The notes under the pieces were generated by a model that worked only from the letters and a program-made list of their open reading frames with translations, was not told where the DNA came from and did not search any database. Below, piece after piece: positions 1 through 8,391 of a DNA stretch of 64,000 nt. Positions within the stretch are counted from its first letter, which is position 1, and every line of letters begins with the position of its first letter. Location of the stretch: assembly GCA_047974565.1 (NCBI GenBank), contig JBKECN010000046.1:10179-74178 (forward strand). The letters run 5' to 3'. A program made the translations under genes and the position numbers. The DNA is from JBDIAG01 sp047974565. GTDB lineage: Bacteria; Actinomycetota; Actinomycetes; Actinomycetales; CAWJMD01.

Positions 1-130
1 CCAGTTTCGCCAGGTTCGTTATCCGTCACCCACCTGGGTTCCGGGTTCTTCCGTGTCGAATTCACTTGAACGAGAACACTTTACGTGGGGGGCGGTATCT
101 GTCGGATGTCCGGCTCTCCCTCGGCCCAGA

Positions 131-155
131 CCTGTCCACCTTCGGGGTGGGCAGG
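131..155. other. Hairpin upstream of first lectin gene
   Basis: CCTGTCCACC (131-140) can pair with GGTGGGCAGG (146-155), with one G-U pair, around a TTCGG loop. No T-run follows, so it could be the tail terminator of a gene before the window or a leader hairpin of the lectin gene at 250. The rest of bases 1-130 shows no convincing gene. Confidence 0.4.
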
Positions 156-158
156 CCT

Positions 159-230
159 CAGCACCACCCGACGACCCAGCACCAACCCAACGACCCAGCA
201 CCACCCGACTACCCAGCAGCAACCCGATTA
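159..230. repeat. 18-bp tandem repeat, about 4 copies
   Basis: Four imperfect copies of CAGCACCACCCGACGACC begin at 159, 177, 196 and 214. They lie between the hairpin at 131-155 and the ribosome binding site of the first lectin gene. The reading frames crossing it are low-complexity Pro/Thr strings and are not believed to be coding. Confidence 0.7.
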
Positions 231-249
231 ATTACAAGGAGTAGATGTC

Positions 250-2247
250 ATGCCGCCTAACCGTTCGGGCCCCGGAAGGGGTCCTGTCGATCATCGTCAC
301 CAGAGAGCACTGGGCGCCGGAGCAGCCATCGCCGGCTTCGCGCTCGCTCTCGCCGGGCCGTTGCCGGCGAGCGCCGCGACCGTCACCCCGCTCATCGATG
401 ACACCTTCACGTCCACCAGCGCTCAATCGGGCTGGGTGCTGACCCCCAGCACCGCGCCGGTGGGCCAAACCCCGTACACCAACGGCGCCTGTCTGACCGC
501 TGGCACCGACACCTCCACCACCCCGATCCCCGGCTGCGACCTGACCACCCCCGACGCCGACGGTGAGGGAACCCTACGGCTGACGCCCGCCACCGCGGGC
601 ACCAGCGGAACGGTGTTCAGTGACACCGCCATGTCCACGGCCGGCGGCTTCGAGGTGAGCTTCGACACCTACCAGTACGGCGGTCGCGGGGCGGACGACT
701 TCGCGATGATCCTGGCCGTCGCCGACCCCCAGGACCCGGCACCACCGGCCACCACGGCACAGGCCGGCTCGTACGTCAGCAGCGCGGAGCCGGGCGTGCC
801 CGCCGGTTACTTGGACTTCTTCGTGGACAACTTCGGCAACTCGTCGCTGACCAACTGGGGCGCCTGCCCGGCGACCACTTCGCTGGGCAACGCGATCGGC
901 GTTCGCGGACCGGGTAACGGCACGTCGGGGTACTGCCTGCTGGACAACCAGTCGGTCTCCCCCGGCACCCTGAGGGGATCCACGAGCGAGCGGCCCGGCC
1001 CGGTGAGCCACGAGATCGTCATCAATCCGTCAGCGGACGAACGCACCGGATCCGGCGGGCTCGTCGCACCTGCGGGGAGTTGGGCCATGCGCACCACTCC
1101 CCTGGGCGGCGACCCGGTGGAGTTGACCGGTGCCCTGCCCAGTGCGGCCACCATGACCGACGTGGGCATCCCCGCGGGATGGTTCGACCCTGACACCGGC
1201 GTGCCGCACCTGGTCACGGTCGGGCTGACCGCCAAGAGCGCCGGCTACGAGGACACCCACGAGGTGAGCAACTTCCGGATGTCGCAGCTGCCGATGTCGC
1301 TGGAGCTCAACCCGTCCAGCGTTCCGCAGGAGAACTCCGTCACCCTGTCCATGGCAGGTGTGCCGGCAGGAGCGACCGGCACGATCACGTTCACCAGCAA
1401 CGGGTCCACGCTGTGCACCGCGACCCTGCCGGCGGTCTCGTGCGAGACAGCGGTCACTCTGCCCTTGGGCGATCACGACGTGACCGCGGACTACTCCGGT
1501 GACGAGAGCAACCCCGCGCAGAGCGACACCGCCACCCTCACCGTGACGACGCGGGCCTGTCTCCTGGAGGACAAGACCCTCGCGGCCGGCGAGTCCTGGT
1601 CGTCCACGACCGGTCCGCTGGGCACGCCTTACCACCTCACCATGGGCACCGACGGCAATGCCGTGGTGTATGCGGGTGACGGCATGCCGATCTGGCAGAC
1701 CCACACCGCCGGCAACCCCGGTGCCACGCTGGTCATGCAAGGCGACGGCAACCTCGTGGTCTACAGCGCGACCGGCCAGGGCCTGTGGGCGGCATTCCCC
1801 GAGGGCGCACCCGTCGGATGCGCGACGCTGGCCGTGCAGAACGACGGCAACGTGGTGATCTACTCCCCGGGGTCGCCGCCGTACGCACTCTGGAACACCA
1901 GCCCGGACAAGTTCGTCCCGCAGCCGCCTGCCGCGACCGGCAGCTCGATCACCCAGGCGCACAGCCTGCGTCCCGGCCAGTCGATCACGGTCGGCGAGCA
2001 CCTGCTCGTCATGCAGACCGACGGCAACCTGGTGCGTTACAGCCCGACCAAGGGCACGTGGTCGAGCGACACCGCTGGTAACCCGTACGCGTGGGCGGTC
2101 GTGCAGACCGACGGCAACTTCGTCGTCTACAACCGCAACGGCAGCCCGCTGTGGGCGAACTACGCCTACGGTGGAACGTCCGTCACGCTCACCGCTGACG
2201 GAACGCTCGTCCACCTCAAGGGCGGCACTGCGATCTGGAGCCGCTGA
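250..2247 (+). CDS. Secreted L-type lectin / Ig-like / bulb-lectin protein
   Basis: A predicted exported carbohydrate-binding protein of 665 residues. A signal peptide is visible (hydrophobic stretch about 20-40, likely cleavage after ASA at 40-42). Residues about 44-345 resemble an L-type (legume-like, concanavalin-fold) lectin, with Gly/Asp-rich strands such as GGFEVSFDTYQYGG and GYLDFFVDNFG. Residues about 349-434 form one bacterial Ig-like domain (TGTITFTSNG, then DYSGDESNPAQS). From 437 to the end are bulb-type (B-lectin) repeats with five variants of the mannose-binding QxDxNxVxY motif (for example MQGDGNLVVY and MQTDGNLVRY). The ATG at 250 follows an AAGGAG box at about 236-241. It is a paralogue of the gene at 5641. 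A role in binding cell-surface or environmental polysaccharide is inference; there is no membrane anchor, so it is probably released. Confidence 0.92.
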   Translation: MPPNRSGPGRGPVDHRHQRALGAGAAIAGFALALAGPLPASAATVTPLIDDTFTSTSAQSGWVLTPSTAPVGQTPYTNGACLTAGTDTSTTPIPGCDLTTPDADGEGTLRLTPATAGTSGTVFSDTAMSTAGGFEVSFDTYQYGGRGADDFAMILAVADPQDPAPPATTAQAGSYVSSAEPGVPAGYLDFFVDNFGNSSLTNWGACPATTSLGNAIGVRGPGNGTSGYCLLDNQSVSPGTLRGSTSERPGPVSHEIVINPSADERTGSGGLVAPAGSWAMRTTPLGGDPVELTGALPSAATMTDVGIPAGWFDPDTGVPHLVTVGLTAKSAGYEDTHEVSNFRMSQLPMSLELNPSSVPQENSVTLSMAGVPAGATGTITFTSNGSTLCTATLPAVSCETAVTLPLGDHDVTADYSGDESNPAQSDTATLTVTTRACLLEDKTLAAGESWSSTTGPLGTPYHLTMGTDGNAVVYAGDGMPIWQTHTAGNPGATLVMQGDGNLVVYSATGQGLWAAFPEGAPVGCATLAVQNDGNVVIYSPGSPPYALWNTSPDKFVPQPPAATGSSITQAHSLRPGQSITVGEHLLVMQTDGNLVRYSPTKGTWSSDTAGNPYAWAVVQTDGNFVVYNRNGSPLWANYAYGGTSVTLTADGTLVHLKGGTAIWSR

Positions 2248-2277
2248 GGCTGTGTCTGACCGCTGAGCCGGCGTCTG

Positions 2278-2310
2278 ACCGCCCCCGGGACCCTGCGTCC
2301 CGGGGGCGGT
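2278..2310 (+). terminator. Hairpin terminator after first lectin gene
   Basis: A perfect 14-bp stem (ACCGCCCCCGGGAC at 2278-2291 with its complement at 2297-2310) around a 5-base loop, 30 bases after the lectin stop codon. Only a short T-poor tail (TTGCCGTGTGT) follows, which is common for actinobacterial terminators. Confidence 0.8.
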
Positions 2311-2453
2311 TGCCGTGTGTGGGGCCGTGGGCCGCGACCCGGGCCCGGTGCGCACAGCCGGTGCCAGCCTGGCCGGCGGACCGGGTGACGCCCCAGGCCC
2401 GCACCGGGACGACGAAACGCACCCGGGACAACGAAACGGGCAAGATGGGGCCT

Positions 2454-3737
2454 ATGAGCGACCTCGATCTGCGATACCTCAGTGTCGATCCGGACGCTGC
2501 CTCGGCGGCCGTATTCACCTGCGTGTCCCGGGCCTTCCACGAATCCATGCCCGCCGAACACCGTCAACGCTGGCAGGCGGTGGTCGAACCGGACCGCACG
2601 TTCGGGTTTGTCGACGGCTCCCGGTGGGTCAGCACCTGCGGGGCCTTCACCCGACGGCTGACGGTGCCCGGCGGCGCCGGCGTCCCGACCGCGGCCGTCA
2701 CGATGGTCACGGTGGAGCCGACCTGGCGTCGGCGGGGTCTGCTGTCGCGGATGATGCGCCATCAGCTGGAGGAGATCCGGGACACGGGCACCGAGCCGTT
2801 GGCCTACCTCTGGGCGGCGGAGTCAGCCATCTACCCGCGGTTCGGTTACGGGCGCGCGAGCAGTCGGTTGACGCTCAGCGGGCCAACCCGGGCCCCGTTC
2901 TCGGACGCCGGCCTGGGTGAGGCGAGGTCGGTGCAGGAGGTCACCCGCGAGGAGTTCGAGCCGATCGCCGAGGCGCTGCACGCTCAGCAGTTGCCCGATC
3001 GGGTCGGAGCCCTGGACCGGCCGCCGCAGTGGTGGGAGTTCGTGCTCGCCGACTTGCGCGAGGAGAGTTCGGACGTGGGGCCGCGCCGCTATCTGGTCCA
3101 CCGCCGCGACGGCCAGGTCGCCCCCGGGTCCCGGCTGGCCGGTTCACCCACCGACCCTGCCTCGCAGGTGGACGGCGTGGCGATGTTCACCGTCCGGTCG
3201 CCGTGGGCGCAGCCAACCGACGGTCAGGCCCAACTGCGGATCGAGATGCTCGAGGCGCAGTCCCCGGCGGCTGCGGCCGGGCTGTGGCGCTTTCTGCTCG
3301 ACCTGGACCTGGTGCGCACCTTCGAGTACCGCACGGCCGTGGACGATCCGGTGCAACTCATGCTCAGCGCCCCCGACGCGCTCACCGCGCGGGTGTTCGA
3401 CGGCACCTACCTGCGTGTGGTGGACGTGGTCGCCGCCCTGCAGGCTCGCCGGTACGCCCGCGAGATCGACATCGTCCTGGACGTGCACGACGAGATGCTG
3501 GGCTCGGGACGGTATCGGTTGCAGGGCGGGCCCGACGGATCGCAGGTGACCCGCACCGACCAGGCCGGCGATCTCAGCCTCGGAGTCGGCGACCTGGGAT
3601 CGGCCTACCTCGGCGGCTTCTCGCTGGCCATGCTGGCGGCAGCAGGCCGGGTGGAGGAACACCGCACCGGGATGCTCGCCCGCGCCGCCGCGGCATTCGC
3701 GACCGCGCGAGCGCCGTTCTGCCCGGACGACTTCTGA
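2454..3737 (+). CDS. Eis-family GNAT N-acetyltransferase
   Basis: A 427-residue protein of the Eis (enhanced intracellular survival) family: two tandem GNAT folds followed by an SCP2-like domain, transferring acetyl groups from acetyl-CoA to amines. Eis members acetylate aminoglycosides and lysines; the substrate here is unknown. The acetyl-CoA loop is visible as VEPTWRRRGLLSRMM near residue 90, the conserved Tyr is in IYPRFGYG, and the protein ends in ...DDF, matching the family habit of ending with a buried Phe whose carboxylate acts in catalysis. An in-frame ATG exists at 2310, but it lies inside the preceding terminator and encodes unrelated residues, so the ATG at 2454 (MSDLDLRYL) is preferred. 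The gene stands alone and converges on the DUF4328 gene. Confidence 0.9.
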   Translation: MSDLDLRYLSVDPDAASAAVFTCVSRAFHESMPAEHRQRWQAVVEPDRTFGFVDGSRWVSTCGAFTRRLTVPGGAGVPTAAVTMVTVEPTWRRRGLLSRMMRHQLEEIRDTGTEPLAYLWAAESAIYPRFGYGRASSRLTLSGPTRAPFSDAGLGEARSVQEVTREEFEPIAEALHAQQLPDRVGALDRPPQWWEFVLADLREESSDVGPRRYLVHRRDGQVAPGSRLAGSPTDPASQVDGVAMFTVRSPWAQPTDGQAQLRIEMLEAQSPAAAAGLWRFLLDLDLVRTFEYRTAVDDPVQLMLSAPDALTARVFDGTYLRVVDVVAALQARRYAREIDIVLDVHDEMLGSGRYRLQGGPDGSQVTRTDQAGDLSLGVGDLGSAYLGGFSLAMLAAAGRVEEHRTGMLARAAAAFATARAPFCPDDF

Positions 3738-3908
3738 TCCGTTCTCGTCTAATCCGTTCTTGTCTAACGGACTCCAGCGACTAACGCGCTCCAGCGACGA
3801 GCAGACCCGAGCCAGCCAGGTGTGGCGGGTGTCAAGCATCTCCAGCCTGTGCGAGTTGGTCCGCCAGCCGGCCAGGTCGCGTGATCTCGGAGCAGGCCGC
3901 GGCGGCCA

Positions 3909-3982
3909 CGACACAAAACAGGCTGGTAGTGGCGTTACTGGAACTCAGCTCCAGTGATGCCCTCACAGGCTGTTTTGTGTCG
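3909..3982. other. 74-base imperfect inverted repeat between convergent genes
   Basis: CGACACAAAACAG (from 3909) is answered by its complement ending at 3982, and pairing continues inward imperfectly to TTACTGGA / TCCAGTGA around a short loop near 3945. It sits in the 372-base gap between the convergent acetyltransferase (ends 3737) and DUF4328 gene (ends 4110). A bidirectional terminator is the simplest reading; a small MITE-like element is the alternative. Its A/T-rich arm ends stand out from the surrounding GC-rich DNA. Nothing else is seen in this gap. Confidence 0.55.
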
Positions 3983-4109
3983 GGCCTGGTTCTGCGCCTG
4001 ACTCGGCTTGGGCGGCTTGGTCCGGTTTGTGCCCGGCCTGGATCGGTGCCTGGCCCGGTTTGCGCCCGGCCCGATCCTGCAGCTGCTCTGTTTCCCTCTG
4101 TAGCCGGCG

Positions 4110-4784
4110 CTAACGCTGGCCAGGCAGCGCGCCGCGGTCGGCGTAGGCCGCCTGCGCCGCACTCACCCGCTGCAGGATGGCCACCCAGCACACCAGGCTG
4201 GCCAGGCTCGCTCCGGCCGCGAGCCAGGACACCGCCGGCAGGTTGGCCAGTTGGCTGCTTTGCACGGCGCTGCTCGCGGTGGCGGCGCTCCACTGGGCCA
4301 GCAGCCAGGTGGCCCACCAAGCGGTGAGCACGGACGAACTCACCGGCGCGGCACTGGCCCGGACGATGTCCGCCACCACTCGATAGGGGAACCACAGGTT
4401 CAGCACCGGGAAGATCCAGCCGAGCCACAGCCAGACCTGCGAACGCTTGTGATCAGCGTGCGGATCCATGGCGATGGTGTTGGCCCGGGCCCGGCTCAGG
4501 AACAGGCACGAGACGACATAGGTCACCGGCAGCAGGGCGGCCAGGGCCAGTTGCAACATCACGTACCCCGTGAAGGGGACGGTCGCCTCGGCCGCCTGGC
4601 GTACCGCCGAGGGCGCGGCAACCGCCATCGCGATGGTGATCATCGTCCAGAGCGAGGCGAGCACCATCGCAGCCCGGCCCAGCCCGGCCACCGGCCTAAC
4701 CCCTGCGGGACCGGGCGCGGCAGCGGATCGGTCGGCCCGACGAGCCGGGTCCGGGCGAGCACCCGGACTCTTCGACGTGCTCAC
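4110..4784 (-). CDS. DUF4328 family membrane protein
   Basis: A 224-residue integral membrane protein with four or more hydrophobic segments and the family hallmark WLGWIFPVLNLWFPYRVV, as in DUF4328 proteins, which are common in actinobacteria and of unknown function. An ATG lies further upstream at 4847, but the GTG at 4784 overlaps the stop of the preceding PPOX gene in a GTGA arrangement, which strongly suggests translational coupling and decides the start. The N-terminus (first 35 residues) is basic, Pro-rich and probably cytosolic. The pairing with a PPOX-type flavoprotein may be functional or only operonic. Confidence 0.82.
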   Translation of the reverse strand: MSTSKSPGARPDPARRADRSAAAPGPAGVRPVAGLGRAAMVLASLWTMITIAMAVAAPSAVRQAAEATVPFTGYVMLQLALAALLPVTYVVSCLFLSRARANTIAMDPHADHKRSQVWLWLGWIFPVLNLWFPYRVVADIVRASAAPVSSSVLTAWWATWLLAQWSAATASSAVQSSQLANLPAVSWLAAGASLASLVCWVAILQRVSAAQAAYADRGALPGQR

Positions 4785-5263
4785 GCCCCGGCGTCGAGCC
4801 GCGCGGCGACGTCTGCGGGAAAGCCTCCAGTGGCGATCGGCCCCCACCGGGTGGGCGCCAGGCGGATGAGCGACTTGCCTTGCACTCGCATGGCGGCCCG
4901 GTACTCGTCCCAGTCCGGGTGCTCACCGGCCAGGCACCGGTAGTACTCGACCAAGGCGTCTTCGGCCTCGGGCATGTGCAAGACCTCCTGCTCACCATCG
5001 ACCTGCACCCAGGGGCCGCCGAAGTCGTCCGACAGCACGCACACCGATCCGGGGCTGCGTCGCTCGGCATTGCGGGTCTTCGCCCGTCCCGGATAGGTGG
5101 AGGTGATGATCCGCCCGGCCTCGTCCACCCCTGCGGTGACCGGGGAGAGTTGGGGGCGGCCGTCCGCTCGTTCGGTCACCCACAGCATGTGGTGCCGGGG
5201 CCGGACGAACTCCAGCAGCTCCTCCAGCGGGACGGTCTTCGTCGTCGCGATCGTTCTGGCCAT
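4781..5263 (-). CDS. PPOX-class flavin/F420-dependent oxidoreductase
   Basis: A 160-residue protein with the split-beta-barrel fold of pyridoxamine 5'-phosphate oxidase-like enzymes. Features are the N-terminal helix LEELLEFVRPRHH, the strand pattern WVTERADGRPQLSPVTAGVD, the basic phosphate-binding stretch YPGRAKTRNAERR, and the C-terminal EYYRCLAGEHPDWDEYRAAM seen in mycobacterial F420-linked members. Such enzymes reduce unsaturated substrates with F420H2 or bind flavin/biliverdin; the substrate is unknown. The ATG at 5263 is preferred over an upstream ATG at 5359, because homologous sequence begins near MARTIATTK. The stop overlaps the GTG of the DUF4328 gene. Divergent from the second lectin gene. 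Confidence 0.85.
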   Translation of the reverse strand: MARTIATTKTVPLEELLEFVRPRHHMLWVTERADGRPQLSPVTAGVDEAGRIITSTYPGRAKTRNAERRSPGSVCVLSDDFGGPWVQVDGEQEVLHMPEAEDALVEYYRCLAGEHPDWDEYRAAMRVQGKSLIRLAPTRWGPIATGGFPADVAARLDAGA

Positions 5264-5389
5264 GGGGCCCAGCCTCTCACGGTCGCAGGTCCACGGCCGC
5301 TCTGTCAGGGGCGACCCGGCGAGGTGATTGCCGGATCGCACAGGGCTCGGATCGCACACTGCGCTGAGTCACCGGGTCACCCCGTCGAT

Positions 5390-5467
5390 CACGGATGAAT
5401 CGCCCGATCCGGTGAAGCGCCCCGAACTAAACCCCTCAAGACGGGTGCAAGCGGAAGATGATCCGTG
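5390..5467 (+). other. Possible structured leader RNA before second lectin gene
   Basis: CACGGAT (5390-5396) is exactly complementary to ATCCGTG (5461-5467), enclosing 64 bases that include an A-rich segment (AACTAAACCCC) and a small CCC/GGGT hairpin. It lies about 170 bases before the GTG of the lectin gene. I could not match it to a known riboswitch consensus. The rest of the 377-base divergent intergenic region (5264-5640) shows no gene. Confidence 0.25.
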
Positions 5468-5640
5468 CCTGCGGTTATTCACCCGACACCTCGCCGACCA
5501 CACCTGACGGAGTCGGCACACCCCAGGCACGGCCCATGGCTTGGCCGCGTCGGCGCTCATGACCGGCGTACCGCCAACGCACCGTACGGCGGTGCAGCCC
5601 CGAGGCCACCACGAAGCAATACCCAGGGAAAGGAAGCCCA

Positions 5641-8271
5641 GTGCAGTCAAGCCAGGCACCAGGGGTAAGGGACGGCCGTCATCGTCGACGACTAGGTGGG
5701 GCCGGTGTCGCAGCCGCCGGTCTGGCTCTCACCCTCGCAGGCCCGCTGCCCGCCGCGTCTGCCGCGGTCACACCGCTAGTGGACGAGCCGTTCACCGCCA
5801 GCACCCTGTCGTCGAGTTGGGTGGCACCCGTCGCGCCGCCGCTGGAAGGGCCCAACACCGCGTGCCTGAGCGCGAGCACCTCCGAGGCACCGAACCCCGA
5901 ACTGCCTGGCTGCTCGTCCATAGCAATAGACCCCGACGGTTCTGGGGTTCTCAGGCTGACGGACACCGGGCAGAGTCAAGTCGGCAGCGCCTATTTCGCG
6001 ACGAGCGTGCCCACCGCGGGCGGGCTGGAGTTCTCCTTCGACACCTTCCAGTACGGCGGAGGCGGTGCCGACAACATCACCTTCAGGCTGGCCGCCACCG
6101 ACCCAGCCGTGCCTGCGGCCCCCACCGAGAACGGTCCCTACCTGGGCATGCCGGGTACCTCTGGGGTCCCCTTCGGCTACCTCGGCTTCGCGGTCGATGC
6201 GTGGGGGAGCTTCTCCGCTCAGGGTGCCGGCACGTCCTGCCCGACCTCGCCCAGCGCGGGAAACAGCCTCGCCGTGCGTGGGCCCGGCAACGGTGAGAAC
6301 GGCTACTGCCTGGTGACGAACCAAACCGTGTCGCCCAACAGTGTGCGTGGGTCGACCCCGGTTCGGCCCGCTCCGGTGCCCGTGCATGTGATCATCAACC
6401 CCTCCAACAGTGAGATGACCGGCGCCAGCGGATTGGTGGCGCCTGCGTACAGCTGGGCGATGCGAGCCACACCGCTGGGCACCAGCACACCTGTGGACAT
6501 CGACGGACCCCTGCCGAACGCTATGGATCTGAGCGGCCTGGACTTCCCGGCCGACTGGTACAACCCCACGACAGGGGTTCCCTACCAGTTGTCCTTCGGA
6601 TTCGGCGGTTTCAACGGCGACATCACGGACAACCACGAGGTCTCGAACCTGCAGGTCAACACGCTCTCCTCCCAGGTGGGCGTGTACAGCCTGTCCTCCC
6701 AGGCCCCGGGGACCTGGACCACCGGCGTGGCACGCACCGTCTCGGTGACGCCCTCCCTGGCGTCGGGTCAGGGCGACGATCAGACCGGGGCCATCGTCAC
6801 CACCACCTTCCCCGACGGACTCACACCTGGCACAGCGACCGGGACGAACTACACCTGCACCACCAGCGGCCAGGTCGTGACGTGCACGTGGGACGGGATG
6901 ATGACGCCGATCACCGCCGGCAGCACGCTGCCCGCGATCGAGATCCCGGCCACCGCCGCGAACACCGGAACCTTCACCGTGTCCAGCATCGTCAGTTCGA
7001 GAACCAGCAGCCCGGCCACCTCACAGGTGCAGATCACCACGGGCGCAGCCGCGTCCATCACCGCGGATCCGGCCTCGGTGGTACGCGAGTCCACCACCAC
7101 TCTCACGATGAACGGCCTACCCGGAGAAGCCACCGGAACCATCACGTTCTCCAGCGGCGATACGGATCTGTGCACGGCGACGCTGCCCGCGACCTCGTGT
7201 TCGGCAACCGTGACGTTGGGGGTAGGCAGCCACACCGTCACCGGGTCCTACTCAGGCGACGCCAACAACTCGGCTCAGGCCCCCACCACCGACTTGGAGG
7301 TCACCGCCGCCTCGGTGTCGATGACGGCGATGCCCAGCAGCGTCCCGCAGGAGGAGGACACCACGCTGAGCATGCTCGGCCTGGCCAGCGACGCCACCGG
7401 CACCATCACCTTCACCAGTGAGGGCACCACACTGTGCGCGGCCGACCTGCCAGAGAACTCCTGCCTGACCACGATCACCCTGCCGTTGGGCGATCATCAG
7501 GTGAGCGGGGCCTACTCCGGTGACGACAACAATCCCGCCCAGACCGCCAGCACCACGTTGACGGTCACTCCCCGCACCTGCCTGCTGCACAACGAGACCA
7601 TCGAGGCCGGCCAGTCCTGGACGTCCGGTCCCGGGCCTCAGGACGGCAAGCCCTACAAGCTCACGATGGGCTACGACGGCAATGCGGTGATCTACGCGGG
7701 CGATGGAATGCCGATCACCCAGACCCACACCGCGGGCAACCCCGGTGCGCGGATGGTGTGGCAGGGCGACGGGAACCTCGTCGTCTACAGCGCCAGTGGT
7801 CAGGTCCTGTGGTCGGCGTTCACCGGTGAACCACCGGCCGGATGCGCCACCCTGGCCATGCAGTCCGACGGCAACCTCGTCATCTACACCCCCGGTGCCA
7901 ACCCGTACCCGGTCTGGTACACCGGTGCCGACCGGGTCGTGGGGCAGCCGCCGGCCGCTTCGGGCAACCCGCTCACCCAGGCGCACAGCCTGCGCCCGGG
8001 CCAGCAGATCCAGGTCGGTGATCACCTGCTGGTGATGCAGCTTGATGGCAACCTGGTGCGCTACAGCCCCACTCGCGGCACCTGGTCCAGTGGCACCGCG
8101 GGCAACCCGTACGCATGGGCCACACTGCAGACCGACGGCAACTTCGTCGTCTACACCCGGGCCGGTCAGGCGTTGTGGGCCTCCAACGCGATGGGCGGGA
8201 CCACCGTCACCCTCACCAGCGACGGGATGCTCGTCGAGCAGAAGGGCGGGTCGGTCATCTGGAGCAGGTGA
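5641..8271 (+). CDS. Secreted L-type lectin / DUF11-like / Ig-like / bulb-lectin protein
   Basis: An 876-residue paralogue of the protein at 250. The GTG start follows AAAGGAAG at about 5629. Signal peptide: basic RHRRRLGG then a hydrophobic core, cleavage near ASA at about 39-41; the double arginine leaves Tat export possible. Residues about 43-345 are the same L-type lectin fold. About 347-465 is an extra DUF11-like strand-rich domain (GQVVTCTWDG) absent from the paralogue. About 466-640 are two Ig-like domains (each TGTITF... then YSGD.NN.AQ). About 642-876 are bulb-lectin repeats with QxDxNxVxY variants (WQGDGNLVVY, MQSDGNLVIY, MQLDGNLVRY, LQTDGNFVVY). It lacks any anchor. The insertion of two modules relative to its paralogue suggests modular shuffling. 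Binding of alpha-mannose-type glycans is inferred from the motif only. Confidence 0.92.
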   Translation: MQSSQAPGVRDGRHRRRLGGAGVAAAGLALTLAGPLPAASAAVTPLVDEPFTASTLSSSWVAPVAPPLEGPNTACLSASTSEAPNPELPGCSSIAIDPDGSGVLRLTDTGQSQVGSAYFATSVPTAGGLEFSFDTFQYGGGGADNITFRLAATDPAVPAAPTENGPYLGMPGTSGVPFGYLGFAVDAWGSFSAQGAGTSCPTSPSAGNSLAVRGPGNGENGYCLVTNQTVSPNSVRGSTPVRPAPVPVHVIINPSNSEMTGASGLVAPAYSWAMRATPLGTSTPVDIDGPLPNAMDLSGLDFPADWYNPTTGVPYQLSFGFGGFNGDITDNHEVSNLQVNTLSSQVGVYSLSSQAPGTWTTGVARTVSVTPSLASGQGDDQTGAIVTTTFPDGLTPGTATGTNYTCTTSGQVVTCTWDGMMTPITAGSTLPAIEIPATAANTGTFTVSSIVSSRTSSPATSQVQITTGAAASITADPASVVRESTTTLTMNGLPGEATGTITFSSGDTDLCTATLPATSCSATVTLGVGSHTVTGSYSGDANNSAQAPTTDLEVTAASVSMTAMPSSVPQEEDTTLSMLGLASDATGTITFTSEGTTLCAADLPENSCLTTITLPLGDHQVSGAYSGDDNNPAQTASTTLTVTPRTCLLHNETIEAGQSWTSGPGPQDGKPYKLTMGYDGNAVIYAGDGMPITQTHTAGNPGARMVWQGDGNLVVYSASGQVLWSAFTGEPPAGCATLAMQSDGNLVIYTPGANPYPVWYTGADRVVGQPPAASGNPLTQAHSLRPGQQIQVGDHLLVMQLDGNLVRYSPTRGTWSSGTAGNPYAWATLQTDGNFVVYTRAGQALWASNAMGGTTVTLTSDGMLVEQKGGSVIWSR

Positions 8272-8286
8272 GCACCGCCTGAGCAG

Positions 8287-8317
8287 AACGCCCCCGGACC
8301 TGAGGTCCGGGGGCGTT
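8287..8317 (+). terminator. Hairpin terminator after second lectin gene
   Basis: A perfect 14-bp stem, AACGCCCCCGGACC (8287-8300) with its complement at 8304-8317, around a TGA loop, 15 bases after the lectin stop codon. It lies between that gene and the convergent ftsY, so it may serve both directions. Confidence 0.82.
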
Positions 8318-8391
8318 GTGCTGTCCCGATCTCGCGCTCGGGACCCACATGACTACGGGGATACGGGTGACGGTCGGGCTGAACCGCCCGT

